Shown: one piece after another, positions 10,425 through 21,100 of the stretch
How the letters are laid out: each line of letters starts with the position of its first letter
How positions within the stretch are numbered: position 1 is the first letter of the stretch
Assembly: GCF_000485595.1 (NCBI RefSeq)
Contig: NW_014577731.1
Location: forward strand, 130,367 to 171,209
Origin: Priapulus caudatus
Lineage: Eukaryota; Priapulida; Priapulimorpha; Priapulimorphida; Priapulidae
Direction of reading: 5' to 3'
Length of the DNA: 40,843 nt
The notes under the pieces: model-generated
What the model saw: only the letters and a program-made list of their open reading frames with translations
Databases searched by the model: none
What the model was told of the DNA's origin: nothing
Position numbers and translations under genes: made by a program

Positions 10425-11265
10425 TTATAGACAGTTACAGACAATAACAGACAGTTATGTTCAATTACAGAAAGTATATGTAATAAAATTACAGACGGTC
10501 TCGGTGAGCCAGTAATAAAATGTACAGACAGTAACTGAATGTTTCCAAAAAAACACTTCAATCGCACCTAAAAAGCAAGTACATGTGCAAAGTTTGCTGA
10601 TAAGAGCTGTTCATTGTTCATAGATTATATCATCCGCAAACTGGTATCAAACTCGGTTCAATGTGCCAGTGAGTTCATTTTACTGAAGGGTTGGCAGAGA
10701 GTTAACTCGGCATCAGTAGCAATACGTACTTAAGCATGGCACTTATGCTATACATCATATTGATAGATTACGAATTCAGCATTGCTAGTGGTTAGATTGC
10801 GACACTTGTCTGCAAAGCACAAATATACATAGATGTAAGGCTGGTATATACCACTTATAGTGAAAACAACGAACATGCTCACGATATAAAAAGTTTTTGT
10901 CACATGTTTTGTTTAGTTTATTAAGTGTGTACTATCCAGTGACTATTAGTATTATGTGTTTGTGTGTGTGTGTGCGTGCGTGCAGGTATATAGTAATAAA
11001 ATATAATTTATGTGGCACCGAGTTAACTTTCTAGCGCCCGCTTTAGTAAAATGAACTCGCTGGCACGTTGAGCAGAGTTTGACACCAGCTTGATGATAAT
11101 ATGGAGAACTATCAAAAGTTCTGCAAAACTCTCCTCGTATCGGCAAACTTTGCACGTTTTGTGCGTTTAAAGAGCTTTTACAGAATGCTCTGTAGCTGTC
11201 CATGGATTGTATTACGGTCTTTCTGTAATTGTCGGTAACTGTCCGTTATGGTCTGTAACTGTTAT
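10425..11265. repeat. Large foldback (arms about 290 and 250 bp)
   Basis: The left arm, about 10425-10713, and the right arm, about 11014-11265, are inverted copies with many small differences. Landmarks pair in order: ACAGACAGTTACAG with CTGTAACTGTC, GTGCAAAGTTTGC with GCAAACTTTGCAC, GTGCCAGTGAGTTCATTTTACT with its inverse near 11045-11075, and GTTAACTCGG with CCGAGTTAAC. The 300-bp spacer holds a TG-rich run. It is probably a foldback transposon or an inverted duplication. It contains the first AATAAA signals after MSRB (10482 and 10514). Confidence 0.7.
10482..10519 (+). terminator. Candidate poly(A) signals for MSRB
   Basis: AATAAA occurs at 10482-10487 and 10514-10519, about 470-500 bases past the stop. 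They are the first canonical signals downstream but lie in repeat DNA (left arm of the foldback), so the real site may be elsewhere. Confidence 0.3.
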
Positions 11266-11693
11266 ATTATAATTTTATATATACATAATTTTTGTCACTT
11301 TTCTGTAAAGATTCCATAACTCTCACTTTATATTGTGTCTTGTCCTGTACTCCTTAGTACTTTTTTGATTACTGAGGATTGTTTACGGCTGGTTAGTCCC
11401 ACCATTTTAAAAGAAAGTGATAAAAATTGTACTTTTAGAAACTTTTAAAGATTTTACAATAGTTTTGCTATTTAAAAAATTGGTGTAATAGAATTTACAC
11501 AGTTGTTCTATGAATACTTCTATTGATCACTTACCATTTTGTTATTTTCTGTCACCAAAGTTTGTTAGAGACAAACTCATTTGCTTATAGTTTTTTCCAA
11601 GTAATAAGAGGCAGCAAAGCCATAGTTGCCTGTATACATTTGTTGCTCTTTTAAGACCTTGTTTTCCTTGTTTCGTTTTCCCTTGTTATTAGC

Positions 11694-11876
11694 GCTGATA
11701 GGGTCTATACCGGAACGTACCTTGGTAACTATCTGATATGGTTAGGGTTATGGTTAGGGAGTAGGCGTAGGCGACTCCCTAGACTCGTTAGGCGAGTAGA
11801 CGAGGTACGGTCCGGCATATTAGATAGTGACAGGGTACGTTTCGGCAGTACCCAGGGAGACATTGACCCTGGCAGC
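11694..11876. mobile_element. 183-bp MITE with exact 9-bp target duplication (family A, copy 1)
   Basis: The flanks are GTTATTAGC at 11685-11693 and again at 11877-11885. Ends are inverted: left GCTGATAGGGTCTAT, right reverse complement GCTGCCAGGGTCAAT. The centre has GTTAGGGTTATGGTTAGGGAG and a CTCCCTAGACTCGTTAG segment, shared with the copy at 28524. The left terminal repeat lacks about 18 bases that copy 2 retains. No coding potential. A 9-bp duplication with long inverted ends suggests a Mutator-like (MULE) source, which is inference. Confidence 0.85.
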
Positions 11877-13016
11877 GTTATTAGCCTCTTGTGATTTGTT
11901 AGGTAGCAAGCACAGCCATAACGTTCTTTCAAAACCAGCTGAGTGCCAGGATGCACAAATCTACACATGCACATCATACGTGCACCGATGCACACGTGTG
12001 GCAATATTGCATCTGTTATAGCAAACGCTGTGGTCATGTTGTGTTGTTGTGTTCTATTGTGTTGTGCTTTGATTTATAACAATAGAAGCCCCTTGATACG
12101 GAATGTCAGTTAGGATATGAAATTTTTTATGTCGCTGACAATAGCATTTGTCCAATTTACTCTATTCTGTGCAACAACTAGTCTTCATTATTTTATGTAG
12201 AAATGTTTTGTGCTCAGTGATAGCAACACGAGTAACTTCATATAAGATCTAATATGATGTTACTCCTGATAAGTGTGGTGTGGGAGATCTTATGACTAAA
12301 AGCAAATATGCTCAAACCGTCTATCTATACGTGTAGTTCCGAGAAACGGTCATGTATTGAAAGACCATTGTTTAGAGACGATGAGGTTTCACAGCTGCCT
12401 CATGGTGCTTGTACATGATACATGCTCTTACAATGAATAATGTCGGAACCATAAAGTTTTATGGTTAATGATAGATGTTGGAATGATCGAGCAGCTATTT
12501 TTACTATATAATTATGCATGTGTCATCACACTTGTTTTAACTGCAGTACATCCATTGATCTTCGGAGATGAATGTTTTTGCTTTATAAAACCTCTAGTCA
12601 GATGGGAGATGTTAGACGACTCATAACCTGTGCCGCCTGGTGGTAGAATTAGAATCATGTCTATATATTTATAGGTACGTACATACGTGCTTCCCACGTG
12701 TACAATATAGCAGTTAGTGCATCAGCTTCTAGTGCACAACATCGTGTATCTTCCTGGTACATGTAGATCTTTGTGCAGCTATAGGGCCTATTGATGCCCA
12801 TTGTCACCATTGATTATCGGTGATAGAATACACGACTTCTATATGCTTTGATGATCTATCTGTTGTTTCAGGTACAACTATAGTTTGCACTCGGTTATGC
12901 AACGTTATGTAGACTCCTGTCACTTTTTATTTCTGTGAGTAGGCAAGTAGAATACGTGGCAGTAGTAAGGCTCATTTTCGGTCCAACTACAACTACATAG
13001 GAGGTCGATAAGTGTA
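11877..13016. other. Intergenic, nothing recognised
   Basis: Convergent intergenic DNA between the MSRB and PELP1 3' ends. No exon, RNA gene or clear repeat was found. Confidence 0.4.
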
Positions 13017-13023
13017 GTATGTT

Positions 13024-13056
13024 CAAGAGCGTATAAAGAAGATTTATACGCTCTTG
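13024..13056. mobile_element. 33-bp CAAGAGC palindrome with 7-bp target duplication (copy 1)
   Basis: A perfect 14-bp stem (CAAGAGCGTATAAA and its inverse) surrounds a 5-base loop. GTATGTT occurs directly on both sides (13017-13023 and 13057-13063). The duplication stops exactly at the palindrome ends. The structure is directly seen; mobility is inferred from the target duplication and the related copies elsewhere. Confidence 0.85.
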
Positions 13057-13063
13057 GTATGTT

Positions 13064-14350
13064 CTACTGTGGTCAATTGATTTCATCCCTACCATTTTTA
13101 GCATGGATGCTAGCAACTTCATCTTCATTTGTATGCAAATGTGCACTGAAATATATTCATGCATGGATGATGAATTATCTCATATATTATTATGTGCCTA
13201 TTATGTTAGTTGAAGCCAGTAGTTTTATTTTATATTATAGCCAAGATGCTGCACACATATCAACAAGCGGGGTTATTCAAGTTTGTTTGACATCATGCAG
13301 ATGTCAGTAATATATTGATATGCATAGGTAAAATCGCCAGTTAATGTACTGATGTGGACAAAAATGGCGTGGCATGGAGATTAAAATCGTGTTTCTACCC
13401 ACTAATATATATATATAGTAATTTCCATTACCGACTTTTGATAGTCCATCTGTATGTGTAGCGTCTTCATAGGGCCAGTGATAGTGCGTGGGTAATATTT
13501 ATAATGCGAAGTTGTTATGCAAAGTTATTATAGTACACTAATAGCTTACTTTAACTGACGGTTTTCAGTGTTTAAACAGCATAAATTCTTTGCAAACAGA
13601 CGAGTAGATTTTGTGCGCATTTCTGTAATTTAGTTGTACATGAGCATCATGAGCGAGTTGTGCATATTGTTACTGTTATTGACAAATTGTATGTCATATT
13701 ATTAAAATGCTTTTATCTTTAATATATTCTTTCTTAAAGAATTTGGGGTCGTACTTACATAGATTTGTAGATGTCAGCTATATATTTAATCAATTTCCAA
13801 AAATCAATGACACCATTTTTAAGATGACCAATGACAGAATGACAGGGCTGGTCTAATGGATCTCTTACTGCTCTATTGCCGCGGCTACTGTCACTGCCCA
13901 CCGCTACCTAGCTACTACTGTTGCTATTGATGAACAGTGATAGTACGGTGTACATGCTCCTATTGTTGATATTGTTTAAACTCAATGCTCTGTATAATGC
14001 AGGTCGCGGTTTTTTCTCAGCAGTGGGCAATTAATACAGAATGAGTCGACTAGGAGTCAAGAAATCTACACAATATCATACACAAAATGCATGTCATACA
14101 AAGAATGATTTTAAGAGCTTTTTAACGTATAATGTGAATAAGCCTCTACTAGTCAGAGAAAATCACTCCTTTGTTGACACTGAAAAAACCCAAGTTTAGC
14201 TCTTGGTTAAAAGGTCACCACAGCATCAGTAAAAAGTACAAGTACATTTTAGATCAGTGGAAGCTTTATCATTAGATGAGCTGACCTACGTCCTCTCCTC
14301 TGTATTGACCCACTGCCTATTCACCTTTGCCTGTTGCATGCTAAAGATAC
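13064..14350. other. Intergenic, nothing recognised
   Basis: AT-rich convergent intergenic DNA with a short (TA)n at about 13408. No exon or RNA gene was recognised. Confidence 0.4.
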
Positions 14351-14357
14351 ATGCTAT

Positions 14358-14391
14358 CAAGAGCATATTAAGCATACTTAATACGCTCTTG
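14358..14391. mobile_element. 34-bp CAAGAGC palindrome with 7-bp target duplication (copy 2)
   Basis: A 15-bp stem with one mismatch (CAAGAGCATATTAAG against CAAGAGCGTATTAAG) surrounds the loop CATA. ATGCTAT is present on both sides, at 14351-14357 and 14392-14398. It shares its terminal heptamer with the copies at 13024, 31368, 34811 and 36338. Confidence 0.85.
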
Positions 14392-14398
14392 ATGCTAT

Positions 14399-15076
14399 CT
14401 TCTCACAATAACTCGGTACAAGATTTTATAGAGTCACATTTCCCCTTCCGCTCCATGATCGTTGCCTCTTGACCTCCCTTCGGCCCATGTGCAGTCTTTC
14501 GGGATGAATTTTTATGTGCTGAATATGAAGGCTGTAGGTGACTCCGTTTATAGACGTTCTGCTGTTTTTTATCTACAGAGAGATGGATGCCGTTTCTATG
14601 CTACTTGCTGCATAAGGCTATGTCAGATGAGCTAATATAAATAACACTATACAGAGATTGTATTATGGAAGTTCCAAACAGGAAATATGTGCATAACATG
14701 CGCCTCTCCTGTTGTGAAATTTACTACTAATGAAAGCATGACAATTAAAATTTAATATCTCTACATGTGAATTTTATTCATCGGGGAATTATAATGATAG
14801 TTACAGTTAAGAAACCAAGTTCAAAATCGGCCCAACGTGGTTATAAGATACACATAACTCGAGTCCCCTTATAACTTCTAACAACATGAGATTGAAATTA
14901 TTTTAGTTTGCTTGCTAATAATTGATTTATATGCGAACCAGTTAAATAACAACCAACCTGGTTTTCTTATGCAAATTACAAATTAAATACTTAATCTCTG
15001 TTTTTATGTTCAAATAAATCCCCTGGCAACCAGAAAGTGATTGTTTATCCAATGGTTGGTCATTTGTAGCTGGTCC
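14399..15076 (-). other. PELP1 3' UTR and flank
   Basis: Downstream of the PELP1 stop on the - strand. It contains a candidate poly(A) signal at 14773-14778. A word GCTATGTCAGATGAGCTAA near 14612 recurs at about 17825 and marks a dispersed repeat. No other feature was recognised. Confidence 0.4.
14773..14778 (-). terminator. Candidate poly(A) signal of PELP1
   Basis: TTTATT on the + strand reads AATAAA on the PELP1 strand, about 300 bases after its stop codon. The distance is ordinary for an animal 3' UTR. The signal is common in AT-rich DNA, so this is suggestive only. Confidence 0.4.
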
Positions 15077-15151
15077 TTACTGAACTACCTCATCTTCTGA
15101 GTCAGGTCTGGCATCAACAAAGTCATGAATCATTACATCAGATACCTCTTC
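15077..15151 (-). CDS. PELP1: PELP1 exon 16: conserved C-terminal peptide
   Basis: The acceptor CTTTTCTTGCAG leads into EEVSDVMIHDFVDARPDSEDE and then VVQ stop. The HDFVDARPDSEDE core parallels the human PELP1 end ADFIDCPPDDE. The match to the very end of human PELP1, after a long unalignable tail, suggests this peptide has its own conserved partner. Phase 0 joins it exactly to exon 15. Confidence 0.9.
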   Translation of the reverse strand, partial: EEVSDVMIHDFVDARPDSEDEVVQ

Positions 15152-18100
15152 CTGCAAGAAAAGCGTATAGAATTAAAACCAAGTGAAAGAACTTTCGTCA
15201 TAACATGAATGATTGCACACAACACAAACTTACAGATTAAAACTTACACTTTTTATTCTAGAATCAGCATTGCCTTCCATCTCGCTCGCCTTTCTCTTCA
15301 AGGGGCTAGCATGTACGGAGGGTGGTTCAGACTCTGTGTCAGCCAGTGTGATTAGCTCAATGCTTGAATTGTCTTCTGCTCGTGTGCACACTGATGCTGG
15401 GAGATCACCACTTCTTTCACTATGTTGGAAAAGTTTAGCTTGCGTTGCATGACCTTCCTCCATTGATAACAAGACTGAAGATGCCAAAGCCTTGTCTTCA
15501 TCATCCGAAACATCAAAAACTTCTATAACTTCATCTCCCACAAACTCATTCGTCGCCCGATCAGATTCTGTCGCTGGGATACTCAACTGCATTTGTTCAG
15601 CTTCATTTCGTGCAGCTAAAGCATTGCCTTCCATTATTGGTGAATATTTCCTCATAGGTGCCTTGATAATGGCATCTCCCATGTCATCACGTGTGCAACT
15701 ATCTGGTCCGGATGATGACACAATCGCGTCGTGGTCATCCTTCCGCTCCGTGGAGATACACACGTCACTGGAACTTGGGAGACCGCCACCATCCACATAG
15801 TCACTAGTCCCGGGATGCCATATTTCCTTGAATGGACTTATTTCGTGCTCTTGTTTTCCAGATGGTACTGGCAATGCCTGCTCCACTGCTGTTTGTTTGT
15901 GCTTGCTAACTGGAGACTGTGCTGGTCGGGTAGGCTTCTCGATCAACATGGGTAATTGTAAGGATGGCACTCGAGGATGAATAATGGCTTCACAAGCTGT
16001 TAGAGCTTCTATACAAAAGCTGGAAACCTATAAAAATAAATGCGCTGGTTTAGCTTGGCAGAACTTAGATAGCCCTTAAAGTGGATAAACCTCGCAACAA
16101 AAAGCCTATATATACACCTATTGTGAGCATACTTGCAGTATGCAAACATCACGAAATGTTCTCATTGAGCCAGAAATGTGCTCTGAAGATTACTATTTTC
16201 AATTACCCCGTCGGACTCGGTTTTGGCAAAAATAGACAAATAAATGATGTTGAGTGAAGTGTCAGAGGATGCTAAATAGTAGCCCTATGCTAGCGCAAAT
16301 AGTTCCTGGAACGAAAACACTATATTTGTTTCCTGATTGCATATGTAATGTAGATAACATGTGATTTAAACAAATTTCACAATTTCGTACCGAGTAAACA
16401 TCGAACAATAAAGTATAACATGTGTTATCACAGAAAAGAACTGTTAATGCAGCACAACGTTCGCGCGGTTGTGTACCGGATGTGTAAATACTGTAAACAT
16501 CCTGTGGTGCTACTTTCGTTTAGATTTTATGAAGAAATGTTGTGAAAGTAGCAATACAAATAAGTTGTAGTGACTTTTTGCAACATAGGCAAGCTCAGAG
16601 TAGGTATATATATATGCATCTAGCTGGGACGTTTATCCACTAAAAGACATAAAACAAGTGCCGCATAGCGACAGCGCTCATCTAACGTCTACTGCGGTGA
16701 CTCTGTGGTGGAGTGGTGGGATTTCTTAAGTAAACCTGTAGTCCAACTTGTTTTCACGATACATCGCAACACATGGAGTGCACAGGGATGGTATCCAGGA
16801 ACCTTCTCAAAAGAATGTTCGTTTGGGAATCTGTTATGAAAGTGCCCACGTAGATGGCGCCGTACGTTTAAGTGTCTTCAGATTAAGATGGACAGCTGCC
16901 CATTCATACGTAGCCAACAACTATCTCAAGCCAGAAATAGGTAAAACTCATAAACCATTACGCTATACGCAAGCCTACAGGCTGCGCAAATTAGAGAGCT
17001 GCCACCTTTACCCCATTAAGGCAAACATTCCACAGGTATCCAAACATGGCGAGTGGCATACGTTACATGTAACACTATCTGACACACAGAATCCATATAA
17101 TTATTAACGAGTTAGGGAGCCTAAAACTTCTTTAAACCAAATTAGCTTTGCAAATTTCACTGTGACATTGTTCGCCTCATACATCCAGGCATGTATAGAT
17201 TCTACTACAAATCCGGCAGTCAAATTCTTTTAACAGACAGGCAACAAAGCCCATTTTAACCCTCCTCTTGATGGTCAAAAGTTTAGTCCGACAACTGTAC
17301 TCTTCGCATGTCAGCAGAGAGGGACATTTCATGGTCCTCTCAATTAAAAGCTATAACAAAATGCTAGGTCACGCTGAAACAAAAAAGTTTTTCCAACTCG
17401 CTCCGCAAGACGATGTCCTCAGAAATGTCTAAATCTGCCCTGCTGCCCATTTGCGCTTGACCATGTGACCATCAATTTCGGCACAGTGAGTGGTTTTCCT
17501 ACATAGATGCCTGATACACACCGACTAGCAAAGCTAGGTGATGCGTTTAGATTTGGTGCGGCAATCTGCATTTCCTCCCTATACTAAGTTTAAGGAGTAA
17601 TGTTCCCCCTTCTTTTAGCACCTCTTGACCTTTGAACTTGACCCCACAGCTTCGACACACGTCCCCCAATCACGTTTTGACAGATCCCCCCAATGTGCCG
17701 AATATCGTGACCGTACGTCGAGCGTTAAGATTTGTCGCCCAACGTTGACGACGGCGGACGGACGACGGACGCCCGGACGGACGCCCGGACGGACGATCAT
17801 GCGATTCTACAAGCTGCATCTGACTATGTCAGATGAGCTAAAGACACTATATCACATGAGATTTTTTACTTGGCACCAAAAAAATATTTAGCCAAGACTA
17901 TCAAATATGGTGCATATATAATAAATATATATAATAAAATATAATAATAAAACAATAAAACATATAATAAGTACCATCAAGGTAAGTCAACTTGTATGAA
18001 AACAATGAATTCAATATTTAAATTGAAATAAAAAAAGCAACACAAACAAGTTGACACATGCAAATTTAAATCTGCTATATTTGTGAAACTATCAATTGCC

Positions 18101-21100
18101 ATTGCCAAAATGTATTTGTGTTTACTGTTTTAACTGTTTTACTGTTTTCACTGTCTGGTAGCAAGAATAATATCATTGCCACAACATAGTTCTGGCACTG
18201 AGCAAGTTTCATGCTATTCAGCAAATATGACACATATAAAGCCACTATTAATTTAGAAAAATGCACTTACTCTACAATAACACAGAAGTACATATTACCA
18301 CGAACATGTCTACGTAACTGCAAAGATATAGTATATTGAATAGTTATCTTCATGATAACACCAAATATCAGCATTTTAATTTCTTATAGATATATATACC
18401 CTGTAGCTTAAAATCTAGTTGAACGATTTCAGGACTAGACACAAGTCTGCATTAGGCCAACTGCAACAGGCTTCGCCGTCTGAGAAAACCACGGGGTCTA
18501 AAAACGGCCCCATCATTTACTCAACGGGGCTGATTTTTTTCTAGACGTGACTGATATTTTTTAACTGATGAATTATGTAATAAAAGCTTTGTACATTCAT
18601 ATGTACTGTTACTATGCTTATTCACTACTACTTGGTATATGAACTTATAGCAACCAGTGTTCTTTCTCGATTCGACTTTCGTTTTCGATTCTCGGAATCC
18701 CAAAATTTGAGAGAAGTCGGCAAAAAAGCCCCGTGGACACCGGAGACGGGGCTGTTTACGGGGCTTGGGCCGATCGGCCCCGTGAAAAGGCGAAGCCTGC
18801 TGCGAGGGGTCATATAGTACTCTATGAAACACATGACATTAGAGCTGTACGTCACCTCAATGTTCCCATCATTCTGGCCCGTGGCAAACAGTCTCAGAGC
18901 AACGTGTAGTGGAGGTGGCAATCTAGGATGAGGTACGAGCATGAAGCTAAGAAGCACGTGGTATAGCTCCTTCCTACAAGACGGACATGCTGCGTATGTA
19001 ACGTGCTTCTTGCCCTGCTGAATCTCCAAGAGTGTGTGGATGATCAGCTCATGGAGTGCCTGTTTGTAAACAGACAGAGTAACACTATTAAAACTAATAT
19101 TATTAGATTATTATTATGATTAGAGGTAACACTATAACACTATTAACACTCTTATTATCAGAGATTAGTATTATTATTATTATTATTAGAGGTAACACTT
19201 TTAACACTATTAACACTACAGTCCGGCCTCCTTTATCTCGCCACGTCGGGACCGGCACCCATCCGGATATGGGATTTGGCCGGATATGAGAGTTATGCTC
19301 AAATACAGCATTTCTATGCAGTTCAGTAGGGGTTATGCATGTTATAATGTATTTACTCGTTGCTACGATTGATTATTTGTAACAAACTGTCGTGTTTTAT
19401 GGTTTATATAAAATGGAAATAAAATGAAATAAAACAGAAATTTTACCACTTCGGTTTGTTTTTTTCTTTTGTGCCGAGATCTAGGGCTGTAACAATCGAT
19501 ACACTCGCGGCGTTGTATGCCTAGGCCTGTTACATGTGATCGGCAGCGGTGCCTTTGATTGAAGTACGGGGCTCGATCGATCGCGAGTGCGTAGCGAGGT
19601 AGCATCGTTTCACTAACGTCCGACAGTAAGAGTTGTTCGTTAACGAACAAAAGTTGTACGGAGGCATAGCGGACAACACACACACGCACGCACGCACGCA
19701 CACACATTTTTGTTCATTCATATAGTATACAATGTATATATCTTTTATTCCTTGGTAGTTTTTACAGCATCAACAAGTGAGTATGTATTCGTGAAATAAT
19801 CGTATATTTATACAAGTACATGGGCGTTTGCTCTTACGGTAAGTGCGTTTGTTTTGTGCATGTGATAGCTGTGCGCTCTTATGATAATCAATGTGTGAGA
19901 ATCATTGGTGCATCGCGTGAGTTTTGAGCGAGCTTTGAGCGAGATTTTTAGGTGGAAATGAATGAAAAAACATAGAACATAAACTGCGAGATCGCGGCCG
20001 GTTAATAGAGATTTCCGGATAACGGATGGCCGGATAAAGGAGGTCGGATTGCATTATTATTAGAGATTACTATTATTATTATTATTATTATTAGAGGTAA
20101 CACCTTTAACACTATTATTATTAGATTATTATGATGATTAGAGGTAACACTATAACACCATTATTATTACAGTCCTTGTGTTTTAAGGTGCGCGATCGCG
20201 CTGGCGCGCCTCGATCGATCCGGAGAAGTGCGAAAAAACGCGCATCTAAGCATTATCAAAACGCGCACCTCGCTTCGTGTTTTGTTTTTTATTAATTCAA
20301 CTTATAAACTCGAAGATAAACGCAAACGGTTGTAAACGTCACGGACATTGCAGGAAGTCGGTTCACATGTTTATAACGACAGTTGTAACGTTTATACCAA
20401 CAGCAGTCTTTAACATCAATTCATCCGCTCATCATTTATTTATCACCGATGAAAGCTTGGCTTATCGTTGACTCTGCTATTCTTCCGTTACACACTGAAC
20501 CGTATACACACCTCTCGACCATCGTAACTCACAAAGCCTACTGCCTGCGTTGACTGCTTTGCACCCGAACCCACCCAAAACTAAAACCGTCCGGCCTATC
20601 ATACGCGAGCCATACATGATGAATATGACTGTTACTGTATTCAATTGCTACAGCAGATCGATACTGGTGATGAAGATGCAGCTGACAATGAAATTTAAAG
20701 AGCCTGATTAAGGTTTTTAGTGAATTTTTATTGCAAAACATGTATGTTTTCTTGAAATGAAACTGAAATACCTCAAATGGACAAAAATGCAAACAAGTGA
20801 CTGAATGATTATGATGTTGCAAATACTATTAAAGTTTTAATAGTCTGCTTTGAGTGTTGTTCCTTTTTGACTAAACATGCTAAATGTGTGATTCAAGTTA
20901 TCCATCAATATGTTCAAGAACTGATATTTTGTTAGATGAAAAAAAATCACCTAAAAAATGTCCAAATTAAGAGTACAAATGCAGAGCAAATTTTTATCCC
21001 AAAATGCTGGAAATAGCATTTCATGAAGTCTAGATTTCAAATTTTTTCCGGGGGGGCATGCGGAACCCCCCTAGTTTGCCTCGTGACCTGCGGGCACTCG

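Larger units (their letters stand above)
16028..18855 (-). other. PELP1 intron 14, repeat-bearing
   Basis: This 2.8-kb intron has no recognisable coding content beyond the flanking PELP1 exons. It contains a GGACG-rich dispersed repeat (17600-17840) and a short inverted-repeat element (18463-18803). The rest is AT-rich and featureless to me. Confidence 0.7.

Noticed and set aside
15492-15955. Open frames on the + strand opposite PELP1 exon 15
   Set aside because: Antisense shadows of the large PELP1 exon.
18628-18855. Extension of the PELP1 exon 14 frame past its donor
   Set aside because: It reads through a consensus splice donor into an inverted-repeat element. Exon 15 continues the protein in phase with family conservation.
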